Notes under the pieces: generated by a model
The model's database searches: none
The model's input: the letters and a program-made list of their open reading frames with translations, nothing else
What the model was told of the DNA's origin: nothing
Position numbers and translations under genes: made by a program
Shown here: positions 52,266 through 62,001 of the stretch, piece after piece
Position numbering within the stretch: the first letter of the stretch is position 1
Layout of the letters: each line of letters opens with the position of its first letter
Origin: Verrucomicrobiaceae bacterium UBA1938
GTDB taxonomy: Bacteria > Verrucomicrobiota > Verrucomicrobiia > Verrucomicrobiales > Verrucomicrobiaceae
NCBI GenBank assembly: GCA_002336895.1
Contig: DDFC01000036.1
Span: forward strand, 185,270 to 249,269
DNA length: 64,000 nucleotides
Direction: 5' to 3'

Positions 52266-53954
52266 ATGAAAAACTTTCTCATTGTTCTCCTCATCATTAC
52301 CGCAGTCGGAGCAGGCTGGCTCTTGCGTGACAATCACTCTCCCGGCATGCCCGCTGTGGCATCCTCCGGGGAACGCAAGGTGCTGTTTTATCAGAGCGCC
52401 ATGCATCCATGGATCAAGAGCGACAAGCCGGGACGCTGCACCATCTGTGGTATGGAGCTGACGCCCGTTTATGAAGGTGACAAGGGCTTCGATGCTGCTG
52501 ACGGGGATGTCGTGCCGCTCACGCAATCCCAAATTCAGGTGCTCAAGGTGGAGACGGTGGAAGCAAAGAAGCAGCCGCTCATTAAGACGCTGCGTGTCGC
52601 TGGTGTCATCAGTGATGACCAGCGCCGTCATCGCATCCTTACCACCTATGTGGACGGTCGAATTGACAAGCTGTTTGCCAATCATCATGGGGTCGAGGTT
52701 GTGGCCGGGGAACCCCTGGCGTTGCTTTACAGCCCCACTCTGCTGCAGACCGAGCGTGAGTATCGTCAGCTCACTGGTGAACTGAGAAAGAGCACTGCGC
52801 TGCGACTTCGGCAGATGGGGCTCACGCCGGAGCAGATCGCGGCACTCCCGAGCAAGCCTGACGATACATTAAACTCGGAGATTCTCGCCCCTCTCACCGG
52901 CACGGTGGTCGTGCATGACGTCTTTGAAGGCCAGTATGTGACGGCGGGTCAGAAGCTCTTTGAGATCGCCGATTTCGACATCATGTGGTTCTTGTTCAAT
53001 GCCTACGAGCAGGACATGCCGTGGATCAAAGTCGGGCAGACGGCGGAAGTCACCACCCCATCTGTTCCGGGCAAGGTCTTTGCTGGCAAGATCACCTTCA
53101 TTGATCCGAATTTCAATGAAGCCACCCGCTCCACGCAGGTGCGTGTGGAGCTGCCGAATCCGCTTGTCGAAGGCCATCGCGAATTGCTGCACCGCCTGTA
53201 TGCCGAAGGCGCAGTGAAAGTAGAGCTGCCGGAAGCGCTCGCAGTGCCAAAATCTGCCGTCATGCAAACCGGACCGGAGGCCGTGGTCTATGTCGATCAA
53301 GGCGGTGGTGCATATGCCCGCAGCGTGGTGCAGACCGGGCGGCGTGGCGACACCTTGCTGGAAATCGTTTCAGGCATCAAGGCTGGCGACAAGATCGTTA
53401 CGAATGGCAACCTGCTCATCGACGGACAGGCAGAAATGAACCGTTCGTTTGCCTCGCCTGCCATGCCTTCAGTGCTGGCTGATGTGAGCGAGACGCAGCG
53501 GAAGGCCATCGCCGATTTCGTGAAGGTGGCCGATGCGATGGCGGCAGCCCTTTCCGCCGACAACCTCGCGGCCTTCAACAAAGCCAGCGAACCTGCGATG
53601 ATGAAAACCGGCGAGATGATTGATGCGCTGAAGACAAATGCAGTCTTGAAGCCTCAACTTGATGCGCTGGACAAGGTGCGGCATTTTCATGGCTTCGACG
53701 ACATCCAGAAGGCACGTGTTGCGTTTCACGCCTTCTCCGTCACCGCAACCGCCCTGCTGGAGCCGCTGCGCACCTCACATGGTGCCCCTGAATTCAAAGT
53801 GTGGGAGTGCTTTATGGTGGATCAAATCATTCCTGACGTGCCTGCCAAAGGCCACTGGCTGCAACTCAGCGGAAGGCCGGGACACAATCCGTATTTTGGC
53901 AAGGACATGCTGGAGTGCGTGAAGGAAATCAAACCTGGGGAGGCGCTGCCATGA
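52266..53954 (+). CDS. CusB-like adaptor with heavy-metal-binding and DUF3347 domains, set C
   Basis: A 562-residue adaptor with an N-terminal membrane/signal segment. The metal-binding motif QSAMHPWIKSDKPGRC then CGMELTPVYEG (about residues 39-70) is the conserved CusB-associated heavy-metal-binding domain (MHP...C..CGM). Barrel-sandwich (GVEVVAGEPLALLYSPTLL, EILAPLTGTVVVHDVFEGQY) and beta-barrel follow. The C-terminal 140 residues form DUF3347 (AALSADNLAAFNKAS, GHWLQLSGRPGHNPYFG), seen fused to copper adaptors. Together these favour Cu/Ag. It overlaps the pump start by ATGA. Confidence 0.92.
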   Translation: MKNFLIVLLIITAVGAGWLLRDNHSPGMPAVASSGERKVLFYQSAMHPWIKSDKPGRCTICGMELTPVYEGDKGFDAADGDVVPLTQSQIQVLKVETVEAKKQPLIKTLRVAGVISDDQRRHRILTTYVDGRIDKLFANHHGVEVVAGEPLALLYSPTLLQTEREYRQLTGELRKSTALRLRQMGLTPEQIAALPSKPDDTLNSEILAPLTGTVVVHDVFEGQYVTAGQKLFEIADFDIMWFLFNAYEQDMPWIKVGQTAEVTTPSVPGKVFAGKITFIDPNFNEATRSTQVRVELPNPLVEGHRELLHRLYAEGAVKVELPEALAVPKSAVMQTGPEAVVYVDQGGGAYARSVVQTGRRGDTLLEIVSGIKAGDKIVTNGNLLIDGQAEMNRSFASPAMPSVLADVSETQRKAIADFVKVADAMAAALSADNLAAFNKASEPAMMKTGEMIDALKTNAVLKPQLDALDKVRHFHGFDDIQKARVAFHAFSVTATALLEPLRTSHGAPEFKVWECFMVDQIIPDVPAKGHWLQLSGRPGHNPYFGKDMLECVKEIKPGEALP

Positions 53955-56900
53955 TTGAGCGCATCATCGGCTGGAGCCTGAAAAATCGCTTTCTCGTCGC
54001 CTGTGCAGCGCTGCTGCTCATTGCTATGGGCGTGCGTGCCATCTACCTCACCCCAGTGGATGCGATCCCTGACCTCACCGAGAACCAGGTACTCGTCTAT
54101 GGTGAGTGGATGGGCCGTAGCCCGCAGGAAGTGGAGGACCAGGTGACCTTCCCATTGTCCACCGGACTGCAAGGTCTGGCGGGCGTGAAAGAAGTGCGGG
54201 CCACCTCAATGTTCGGTTTCTCGCTCATCACCATCATTTTCGAGGACAAGGTGGACACCTATTTCGCAAGAGCACGCGTACTGGAGCGCCTGAACTTTCT
54301 GCAAAGCTCCATGCCAGAAGGGGTGAAACCGCAGCTTGGCCCGGATGCCTCCGGGCTGGGGTGGGTGTATCAATACTACTTCGCAGTCGATTCTACACAG
54401 TCGGCCAACGGCGGCTATGACCTCGCACAACTGCGTTCGTTGCAGGACTGGTATGTCCGCTACCAGCTTGCCAGCGTGCAAGGCGTGGCCGAGGTGGCAA
54501 GCATCGGCGGCTTTGTGAAGCAGTATCAGGTTGAATTGAATTCCACCAAAATGCGCATGACAAACGTCACGCTCATGGATGTGATGACGGCTGTGCAGAA
54601 CGCCAACCTCAATGTCGGTGGCAAGGTGGTGGAGGAAAACGGAGCCGAGTTCGTGTTGCGCGGCGTGGGCTTGGTCAAAACCCCTGAAGACCTCGAACTC
54701 GTCACGGTGAAGGCCATGGAAGGCACTCCGATCTATTTGAAGGACATTGCCACGGTGCAGATCGGCGGGGACTTCCGCCGTGGTGCGCTCGATTTGAACG
54801 GCCACGAAGCCGTGGGTGGCACGGTGGTCATGCGCACTGGCGAAAATGCCAAGGCAGTGATTGAACGTATTAAAGAGAAGATTGAACAGATCGCACCAAG
54901 TCTGCCCCCGGGTGTCACGATTAAATCATTCTATGACCGCAGCGAACTGATCGACAGCACCATCGACACACTCAAGCATGCACTGCTGGAGGAGATGATT
55001 CTCGTCACACTCGCCCATGTCATCTTCCTCTGGCATTTTCGCAGCATCCTCATCGTCACACTGCCGCTGCCGATCTCGATTTTGCTCTCATTCCTGCTGA
55101 TGAAGGAATTTGGCATCACCAGCAATATCATGTCGCTCACCGGCATTGCCATTGCCATCGGCGTGCTGGTGGATGCGGCCATCGTGGTCACGGAAAATGT
55201 GATCCGGCACTGTGAAAAGGCCGAGGAAGTGAAGGGTTCCCGGTTGGATGCCGGCGAGACCTGGCAGGTGACGCTTGAAGCCTGCACGCAGGTCGGACGG
55301 CCAATCTTCTTCGCCATGGCGATTATCATTCTCGCCTTCGTGCCGGTGTTCGCACTCGCCGGCCAGGAGGGAAAGCTGTTTCACCCGCTGGCCTTCACCA
55401 AGACCTTTGCCATGATCGGTTCCACTCTCCTTGCGGTGACACTGGTGCCGGTGCTCTGCTCCCTCTTGGTGCGTGGTCCCTTCCATTCCGAGGAACACAA
55501 CATTGTGATGAAGTTTCTGCTGCGCTTGTATGAGCCAACGCTCAATTGGGCGCTCAATCATCGCAAAACGGTCATTGCAGGCGCTTTCGTCATTCTCTGT
55601 GTCTCTCTGGTGATCGCCTTCGGCATGCCGCGCTCCTCAGTGAAGCAGCTTCGCGATGCAGGGTATCCGCGCCTGGCTGACACTGTGACCGGTTTTGGCA
55701 AAGAATTCATGCCGCCGCTAAACGAAGGCAGCCTGCTCTACATGCCTGTGATGATGCCGAAAACGGGCCTCAAAGAAATCCAGCGTGTCATGTCCTGGCA
55801 GGACACGGTCATCGCTGCAACCCCTGAAGTCGAATCTGTCGCAGGCAAACTGGGCCGCTTTGAAACCGCCACCGACCCCGCACCCACTGAGATGCTGGAG
55901 ACCACCATCATGCTCAAACCCGAATACATCGCGGACGGCCGCTGGAGCGTGAAGCGCAATCCCGCCTGGCGTGATGGCATGACGATGGAAAAGCTGAAAG
56001 CCGAGCTGACCGAGAAAATGAAGCAGGTGCCCGGATATGTACCCGCGTTTCTACAGCCCATCGAGAACCGCATTCTCATGCTCTACACCGGCATCCGAGC
56101 CCAGGTGGGAGTGAAGATCTATGGCGACAATCTGGATAAAATTCAGCGCAAGGCCTTCGAGGTCGAAAAGCTCATCAACCGCATTGAAGGGGCGTCAGGC
56201 GTATCGCCGTCACGGGTGCAGGGGAAGCCCTATCTCAATGTCCAGGTGGAGCGTCAGGCCATGGCTCGCTATGGCCTCGCTGCCAAGGATGTGCTGGACG
56301 CGGTTGAGGTTTCCATCGGTGGCAAAAATGTCAGCACCACCATCGAAGGTCGGCAGCGCTTCCCCATCCAGATCCGAGTGCAGCGTGGCGAACGCGATGA
56401 CATCGAAAAACTCAGCAGCATCCTCATCGCCACACGCTCCGGCATGAGCGCCCCCAGCACACCGGCTGCGGGCATGGCGGCGGCAGGCAGTGACCCCACC
56501 ATCGCCTACATCCCTCTGGGCATGGTCGCGAAGATCACCCGGGAAGTCGGTGCGAATGAGATCGCCAGTGAGAACGGACGCCTACGCTCCTATGTGCAGG
56601 CGAATGTACAAGACCGTGACCTCGGCGGCTTCGTACAGGAAGTCGAGCAACAGCTCAAAACCATCGACTGGGAAGGCATGACCTACAAGATGACCGGGGA
56701 GTATGAAAATCAGCGCCGTTTTGTGCAGACCATGCAGATCGTCTTCCCCATAGTGCTGCTCATCATTTTCGTGCTGCTCTACATCGTCTATCACAGCGCA
56801 CTGGAGGCCGCCCACGTCATGTTGGCCGTGCCGTTTGCTTTGAGCGGTGGCGTGCTCTTGCAAAAGCTGCTCGGCTACAACTTCAATGGTGCCGTATGGG

Positions 56901-57277
56901 TCGGCTACATCGCCCTCTTTGGCACAGCGGTGCAAACGGGCGTCGTTATGGTCGTGTACCTAGAAGAAACCGTGAAAGCCCGCATGGAACAGCTCGGCAA
57001 GGCCTTCGCCTATTCCGATCTCGTGCAAGCCGTGAAGGACGGTGCCCGCCTGCGCCTTCGTCCAAAGGTCATGACCGTCGCAACCATCGTCGCCTCGCTA
57101 TTGCCCATCATGTGGAGCCACCGCCAGGGAGCGGAAGTCATGCAGCCCCTGGCTACACCTGTCATCGGCGGCATGATTTCCAGTTTGATCCACATCCTCA
57201 TTGTTACACCTGTCATCTTCCTCTGGCTGCGTGGACGTGAGTTCAACAAAGGCTCACTGCATGAATCTTTTGGGTAA
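53951..57277 (+). CDS. cusA: HME-RND Cu(I)/Ag(I) efflux pump, set C (CusA-like)
   Basis: An 1108-residue RND pump. Helix 4 is AIGVLVDAAIVVTEN (about 401-415), the VDAAIV form of CusA/SilA. The methionine triad region is present: GSLLYMPVMMPK, EMLETTIMLKP and RILMLYTG correspond to CusA Met573, Met623 and Met672, the periplasmic Cu/Ag site. With the CusB-like metal-binding adaptor this supports Cu(I)/Ag(I) export. It ends the set C operon, behind the ECF promoter. After it lies a gene-poor stretch. Confidence 0.92.
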   Translation: MIERIIGWSLKNRFLVACAALLLIAMGVRAIYLTPVDAIPDLTENQVLVYGEWMGRSPQEVEDQVTFPLSTGLQGLAGVKEVRATSMFGFSLITIIFEDKVDTYFARARVLERLNFLQSSMPEGVKPQLGPDASGLGWVYQYYFAVDSTQSANGGYDLAQLRSLQDWYVRYQLASVQGVAEVASIGGFVKQYQVELNSTKMRMTNVTLMDVMTAVQNANLNVGGKVVEENGAEFVLRGVGLVKTPEDLELVTVKAMEGTPIYLKDIATVQIGGDFRRGALDLNGHEAVGGTVVMRTGENAKAVIERIKEKIEQIAPSLPPGVTIKSFYDRSELIDSTIDTLKHALLEEMILVTLAHVIFLWHFRSILIVTLPLPISILLSFLLMKEFGITSNIMSLTGIAIAIGVLVDAAIVVTENVIRHCEKAEEVKGSRLDAGETWQVTLEACTQVGRPIFFAMAIIILAFVPVFALAGQEGKLFHPLAFTKTFAMIGSTLLAVTLVPVLCSLLVRGPFHSEEHNIVMKFLLRLYEPTLNWALNHRKTVIAGAFVILCVSLVIAFGMPRSSVKQLRDAGYPRLADTVTGFGKEFMPPLNEGSLLYMPVMMPKTGLKEIQRVMSWQDTVIAATPEVESVAGKLGRFETATDPAPTEMLETTIMLKPEYIADGRWSVKRNPAWRDGMTMEKLKAELTEKMKQVPGYVPAFLQPIENRILMLYTGIRAQVGVKIYGDNLDKIQRKAFEVEKLINRIEGASGVSPSRVQGKPYLNVQVERQAMARYGLAAKDVLDAVEVSIGGKNVSTTIEGRQRFPIQIRVQRGERDDIEKLSSILIATRSGMSAPSTPAAGMAAAGSDPTIAYIPLGMVAKITREVGANEIASENGRLRSYVQANVQDRDLGGFVQEVEQQLKTIDWEGMTYKMTGEYENQRRFVQTMQIVFPIVLLIIFVLLYIVYHSALEAAHVMLAVPFALSGGVLLQKLLGYNFNGAVWVGYIALFGTAVQTGVVMVVYLEETVKARMEQLGKAFAYSDLVQAVKDGARLRLRPKVMTVATIVASLLPIMWSHRQGAEVMQPLATPVIGGMISSLIHILIVTPVIFLWLRGREFNKGSLHESFG

Positions 57278-57365
57278 AGCATCACTATTTCAGAGCCCAG
57301 ACGTTTAGCACCGATCAAACGTGTTACCACTGCAGGCCCCAACGGTGAGCAGATGTGCGTGCTAT

Positions 57366-57796
57366 GTACATGCGCAAACCGATCTTCAATCCGCCGTACA
57401 CGGTGTTCGCTGCTTCCCGATGGACAAGGCACCATCATGGTGAAGGAGGTGGAGTTGAACCAGCTCAACTCTGGACTCTCGTACTCTTTACGAAGCCATG
57501 TCACTTCCGCCACTCATAACGAATCGCAAGGATTGTTGAAAGCAGTCGCGGACGAAATTCTGGCTGTACACGCGAGAAACTGACAAACTGTACGACTCTG
57601 TACTTGAGGTGTCTAGTCGCTCCGTGAAACCACAGTTGCCTCATCAGGCTCTCTGTACAATTCGCTCAGATGATGTTTTGTACAACGGCCATGGATTTCC
57701 CGAACCAACGGAGGGAACCGTTGTTCTGGCTTGGCAGATCAGGGTTGTACAAAGCAATGGCATCCCGTACACGTAGTGACTGCATTCGATTTGTAC
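57366..57796. repeat. Dense cluster of GTAC sites
   Basis: Eleven GTAC tetramers in 431 bp (57366, 57396, 57481, 57566, 57590, 57600, 57655, 57680, 57747, 57767, 57793), against about two expected by chance. Five are in TGTACA and two of those extend to the palindrome TTGTACAA (57678 and 57745). Spacing is irregular. Candidate protein-binding array; no known regulator is assigned. Confidence 0.5.
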
Positions 57797-58242
57797 GGTT
57801 GCGCCGTCACCATTTATCTCCCCTTCACTTCATGCTGCTTCCGTTCTAGTTGCGAATCACTTTGAAGAACTGAAAATGCATGAGCAGGCACAACACATGG
57901 AAGAGTGTGGAAACGGTCTCATTCACGATATGAGGCATGTCTCAGGATGATCAAAAATTATGAACTCAAGTTTTTGAGCCCCTTTGATATTCTATTTATA
58001 TTATTCATTTTCACCCACTTAAGCACCGTCTAAAAGCCTACCCTTGGGCTTATGAATTGAGCACCTCAGCTTCCCAAAGTTCGCCCAAAATGCGAAAGCT
58101 TGCACGCTGAACGAAAAATTCAGGTCCGATAATCCACCGTTTTAACCAGGGCAAATCATTGCGATTTTAACTCTGAAGCGCTGGATGATTCGTGACGGGT
58201 AGCGCAATGCCGCTGCCCTGCTCTTTGCCATCTGACACATTC

Positions 58243-58273
58243 AAAAGCACGCCCTCAATGGAACGTGCTTTTT
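58243..58273 (+). terminator. Terminator before the group II intron
   Basis: AAAAGCACG (58243-58251) pairs with CGTGCTTTT (58264-58272), ending in a T-run. Bidirectional in form. It lies about 110 nt before the likely intron 5' end. Confidence 0.65.
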
Positions 58274-58854
58274 ATTAATTTACAAACTGCGACACGTCCA
58301 TCAGTAAACGGCCATGGGGCCGGGGATGATGGCTGAGAACTGCCCCTATGGAGTTCCCAGAATAGCGAGTGGGCGAACAGGTGCGGACGCGAGTCCAATT
58401 CCTGTCGCTGCAGTGATCGGTTGAAAGCAGTCCCAGTCGCATCCGGCAGTGATAAAGCCGGATGCGGTGAAGCGGGATAAAACGTCGTCATCTTGGGCAA
58501 CGAGGTCCAGGATGATGGCAGCACAGATGGAATGGTCCAGGAACACCAAGGGTGTCCGAATCGTCGTAACCTGAAAGCGGCGCAATCTCGTTGACGGGGG
58601 GCTTCCAAGCCTCACGAAACGCCGCAGCCAAAAGGCACCGGGACAATGCCCCAGGGAGTGTGTGACATCTCCCTGGATCACCGGCCGTCCCCGGCGAATG
58701 CACCCGGACCGTCTCCATCGTCAATCGCCCACTCGAAACGTGGTCACCTCCGTCGTGTCTCTCCCAGGCGCAATCCAGGAGCAGGATATCACCCGCATGA
58801 CACCGGAGGGCAGGACGTCCGACCAAGCAAGTGCGCCTCTGTAATCGAGGCGAG

Positions 58855-60600
58855 ATGCCAAATTCGGACGGGCATCACGAAGACTTACCCAACTACAAGT
58901 ACATGATAACGAAACCATACATCGATCATTGGAAGGATCTACCCTTGGAGCAATTCAAGAAGGAGGTCTTCCACCTTCAACGGCGCATCTTCGGCTTATC
59001 GCAGAAAGGAAATCGCAATCAAATGCATCGCTTGCAAAAGCTGCTCCTAAGCAGCTTCGCAGCCCGATGCGTTGCAGTACAAAAAGTAACAGAGATCAAC
59101 CTCGGCCGTAACACCGCCGGGATTGATGGCGAGAAAAAGCTCACCGATCCGCAAAAGCTGCAACTGGCGCACCGTCTTGATGTACATCAGGATATCCTGC
59201 CAGTACGCCGCGTCAGGATCCCAAAGCCAGGCAAAAGCGAGCAACGACCGCTTGGAATTCCCGCCATGAAGGATCGAGCACTACAGGCGCTCATAGCGCT
59301 AGCGCTCGAACCCGAATGGGAGGCCCGGTTCACTCCGGGCATGCATGGATTCCGCAAAGGTCACAGCACGCACGATGCCATCGACATCATTCGGGCGAGC
59401 ATTCAATTTTCACCAAAGTGGGTTCTGGATGCTGACATCCAGAAGTTCTTTGACCGTGTGGACCACAAGGCCCTGCTGGCAAAGATCGACACATTCACGA
59501 CACTGGAACAGGCGCTGCGCCGAATCCTCAAGTCGGGATGCTTGGAGGGGGAAGTCATGTCCCCCACCATCGAAGGGACTCCGCAAGGTGGCCCCCTCTC
59601 ACCATTGCTCGCCAACATCGCTCTCTGTGGACTTGAAACAGACCTGATCGAATACTTCCAACAGGGAGTAACCAGGAATGCCAAGAGACCAGAACGGATG
59701 CCTGTACTGGTCATGTATGCCGACGACTTTGTTGTCCTTCACAAGGATCGCAACATCATCACCGAATGCCGGGAATACATCTCGGCCTGGTTGGTCAACA
59801 TGGGGTTAACCATCCACCCCGACAAGACCCGCATCACGCATACGCTGGACCTCGAAACAGGAAGCGCCGGCTTCAGTTTCCTTGGCCACCGCATTCAACA
59901 ATTCCACACCGGGAAATACGCCGTGAAAGCGGCATTCAAACAGGTCTTCACCCGGATCAGTCCCGCGCCTGAAGCACAGGCTCGCGTTTACCAGCGGATT
60001 GCCACAGTCATCGACAAGATGCTCTGCGGAAGTCCCAATCGAAGCACCGGCCGCCAGGCCGAGGAGGTTCTGATACCTCAGCTCAATTCGATCATCCGGG
60101 GATGGTCCAACCACTTTCGTCACTGCAACGCGAAGCACAGTTTTAGCCGCCTGGACAACCAGGTCTGGTTCAAGCTGTGGAAGGCCCTTCGACGCAGGCA
60201 CAAGAAGCGTGGTCGCCAATGGACAGTGCAACAGTTCCTCAAGATGTCCGATGGGAAGTGGCGGTTCAACTGCCCTTCCTGCAAGGACTCACAAGAGCAA
60301 CTGGTAATGCGCCTGTTCGCCGAGACCCAGATTTTCCAACACATGCAGCTCCGCAAAGGCAAGTCGTTCTTCGACGGCGACTGGGCCTACTGGGGGACAC
60401 GACGGGGGAACTATCCCTCCATCCCCTTAGAGCTGACGAGGCTTCTCCAAAAACAGCACGGCAAATGCCATCGCTGCCACTCCATGTTTACCCGACACGA
60501 CAAACTCCACGTTTGTACTGAATGGGTGGACGTGAGGGACAAAAAGAAGCCCGTACAGAGATTGGAGCACCAAGCATGCGATTCCAACAGCGACGCTTGA
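58855..60600 (+). CDS. Group II intron reverse transcriptase/maturase (degenerate HNH end)
   Basis: A 581-residue intron-encoded protein. Start chosen at ATG 58855 behind GAGG at 58847-58850; ATG 58903 is the alternative. RT motifs are intact: GIPAMKDRALQALI, FRKGHSTHDAI, VLDADIQKFFDRVDH, GTPQGGPLSPLLANI and the catalytic MYADDFVVL. The maturase X domain contains LNSIIRGWSNHFRH. The C-terminal HNH-type region keeps CHRCHSMF but lacks the usual DHI and second His motif (it reads LHVCTEWVDV), so the endonuclease step is probably lost. Splicing and reverse transcription could remain. Confidence 0.9.
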   Translation: MPNSDGHHEDLPNYKYMITKPYIDHWKDLPLEQFKKEVFHLQRRIFGLSQKGNRNQMHRLQKLLLSSFAARCVAVQKVTEINLGRNTAGIDGEKKLTDPQKLQLAHRLDVHQDILPVRRVRIPKPGKSEQRPLGIPAMKDRALQALIALALEPEWEARFTPGMHGFRKGHSTHDAIDIIRASIQFSPKWVLDADIQKFFDRVDHKALLAKIDTFTTLEQALRRILKSGCLEGEVMSPTIEGTPQGGPLSPLLANIALCGLETDLIEYFQQGVTRNAKRPERMPVLVMYADDFVVLHKDRNIITECREYISAWLVNMGLTIHPDKTRITHTLDLETGSAGFSFLGHRIQQFHTGKYAVKAAFKQVFTRISPAPEAQARVYQRIATVIDKMLCGSPNRSTGRQAEEVLIPQLNSIIRGWSNHFRHCNAKHSFSRLDNQVWFKLWKALRRRHKKRGRQWTVQQFLKMSDGKWRFNCPSCKDSQEQLVMRLFAETQIFQHMQLRKGKSFFDGDWAYWGTRRGNYPSIPLELTRLLQKQHGKCHRCHSMFTRHDKLHVCTEWVDVRDKKKPVQRLEHQACDSNSDA

Positions 60601-60638
60601 ACAGTGCGGCAGCAATGCCCGCTGTTGACGCTGCCAGC

Positions 60639-60670
60639 AGCCCGGTGCGCTGAAAGGCGCCCGCCGGGTT
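60639..60670 (+). ncRNA. Group II intron domain V
   Basis: A 32-nt hairpin: AGCCCGG (60639-60645) pairs with CCGGGTT (60664-60670), inner GCGCT/GGCGC stem, GAAA tetraloop, and an asymmetric 3' bulge containing CG. The starting AGC is the catalytic triad of domain V. Confidence 0.75.
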
Positions 60671-60722
60671 AAAGGACCAGGGTTGTCCGCGAGGACAGTC
60701 CTGGACCACCTCTTTCAACTAC

Positions 60723-60943
60723 GGTGATGGTGGGGAAGTCCCCCGCCGTCGCCTCTCTTTCGCGCTTCCCAAAAAGCGCGACGTGGCTCGGCCATTCCGA
60801 GCAAACGAAACAGTGAATCCCAGCCACCCCTGTGTCGGCAAGGAATTCCCATGCCCAGAAACCCCATGCATTAACAATTCTCAATCAACATCAACCCTCA
60901 GTCAGCAATCCCCCCTGTCAGCAACAAACCCATTCCGAAACCT
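60723..60943. other. Noncoding stretch between the intron and the HTH genes
   Basis: No gene seen. It holds one short hairpin (TCGCGCTT at 60760-60767 with AAGCGCGA at 60774-60781) and an A/C-rich leader before the ATG at 60944. Confidence 0.5.
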
Positions 60944-61648
60944 ATGAACCAAGAACCAAACGACCAACATCACCCTGTGGCCACAGCCACACCAGAAATG
61001 AAAGAATTCGTTTCCCTCCAACACGCAGCCTCCTTATGTGACATCAACGAGATCACACTCAGGGGCTGGTGCAAGAAGAGGCACATCAAATGGAAACGCG
61101 TCAAAATCGGTAAGAAGCCCCGTTGCTTAGTACGCATTTCGGATGTCCGTGCCTATCTCACTAAACGGAATCCTTCCACTGTTGGCAGAGTCGAATCATC
61201 GCCAGCCATGCCAGTCCAAGGGGAGAAGGCCTCGGCATCTCATGCACCTCCAGATGGGCCACAGGAGCCGGTCCGCGTCATTGCTCATGACTCACCATTA
61301 GCGACACCCGCACAGATTCCGGCAGGTGTCGGTCAAGTAGGGTCTGAGCAGAATACTACTGAGACAAATTCGACTGCTCTTTCGCTGAGCGAGGACGCCG
61401 CTGTTCCTCAATCCTCTGTGTCCGTAAAGCCAGCTACTTCACGCCCGCCGGCATCGCTGAAGCAAAAAACGAGACCGCAGCAGATGGGATCGTCAGGTCT
61501 GCTGATGCATCGCGCCAAAAACTCCATGCGAAAATTTGGGGCAAACGAACTCTGTAAAATCAGCGCGTGGATCACACAGCGTCTAGCGAAAAAGTTTGCA
61601 TCGAACATCGCCCCCACTCCTTCCGAACAACCAACTCCAGCATCATGA
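60944..61648 (+). CDS. HTH (excisionase-type) DNA-binding protein with long linker
   Basis: A 234-residue protein. Residues 18-75 are a winged-helix/MerR-like excisionase domain (FVSLQHAASLCDINEITLRGWCKKRHIKWKRVKIGKKPRCLVRISDVRAYL). A Ser/Pro/Ala/Thr-rich linker of about 110 residues follows, then a short basic helical end (HRAKNSMRKFGANELCKISAWITQRLAKKFA). It overlaps the next HTH gene by 4 nt and lies near the right attachment site, fitting a directionality or regulatory role for the island. Confidence 0.75.
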   Translation: MNQEPNDQHHPVATATPEMKEFVSLQHAASLCDINEITLRGWCKKRHIKWKRVKIGKKPRCLVRISDVRAYLTKRNPSTVGRVESSPAMPVQGEKASASHAPPDGPQEPVRVIAHDSPLATPAQIPAGVGQVGSEQNTTETNSTALSLSEDAAVPQSSVSVKPATSRPPASLKQKTRPQQMGSSGLLMHRAKNSMRKFGANELCKISAWITQRLAKKFASNIAPTPSEQPTPAS

Positions 61649-61935
61649 GCGCAGCATCACAATCCTCAGTTACCGTTCAAAATCATACAATGGAGCCTTT
61701 GCGCTGGCTCCGTGTGGAAGAGGCTGTGCGCACACGCGGTATATCACGGAGCCTTCTGTACGAGTTCCTTCGCGACGGCAAAATCAAATCATCACTCTTG
61801 CGCAAAAAAGGCAACGTCCGGGGCATTCGACTCATCAGCGCCGAGAGCTTGGATGCCTATATCGAGGCACATGTGCTGCCATGGTATCCAGAGACCAAAG
61901 GACCGGAAGCCGCAGGCAAAACTCCAGACGGCTGA
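61645..61935 (+). CDS. Small AlpA/excisionase-like HTH protein
   Basis: A 96-residue protein starting at ATG 61645 (ATGA overlap with the upstream HTH gene). The core RWLRVEEAVRTRGISRSLLYEFLRDGKIKSSLLRKKGNVRGIRLISAESLDAYIEAHV is a helix-turn-helix of the AlpA/Xis type, in which ISRSLLYEFLRDGKI is the recognition part. It is the last gene of the island, about 70 nt from the right arm motif (62002). Such proteins control integrase expression or bend DNA for excision. Confidence 0.8.
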   Translation: MSAASQSSVTVQNHTMEPLRWLRVEEAVRTRGISRSLLYEFLRDGKIKSSLLRKKGNVRGIRLISAESLDAYIEAHVLPWYPETKGPEAAGKTPDG

Positions 61936-62001
61936 TCAGCTTACTCGCCGTCGGACTGTAGGGTGGTCGTAAAAAACGAACACCGCTGGACGTGGTCGGA
62001 C

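Larger units (their letters stand above)
57278..58380. other. Gene-poor region between the Cu/Ag pump and the group II intron
   Basis: No convincing gene: frames here are short, lack ribosome binding sites and show no protein pattern. It contains the GTAC cluster (57366-57796), a 7-bp inverted repeat GAGTTGA/TCAACTC at 57452-57471, and a terminator at 58243-58273. The part from about 57840 to 58240 is AT-rich and unremarkable. Confidence 0.6.
58381..60722 (+). mobile_element. Group II intron (boundaries approximate)
   Basis: A group II intron reverse transcriptase gene (58855-60600) is followed by a clear domain V hairpin (60639-60670) and a domain VI-like hairpin (GTCC-GCGA-GGAC loop around 60684-60700). 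The 5' end is set at GTGCG (58381), fitting the GUGYG rule, and the 3' end near CAACTAC (about 60716-60722). Both are estimates. The region before the gene is structured and noncoding, as expected for domains I-IV. Confidence 0.6.

Noticed and set aside
57353..57583. Possible 76-residue gene in the gene-poor region
   Set aside because: No ribosome binding site, no protein-like pattern, and it lies across the GTAC cluster.
58255..58826. Short frames upstream of the intron RT gene
   Set aside because: They overlap the region expected to fold as intron RNA domains I-IV and have no recognisable products.
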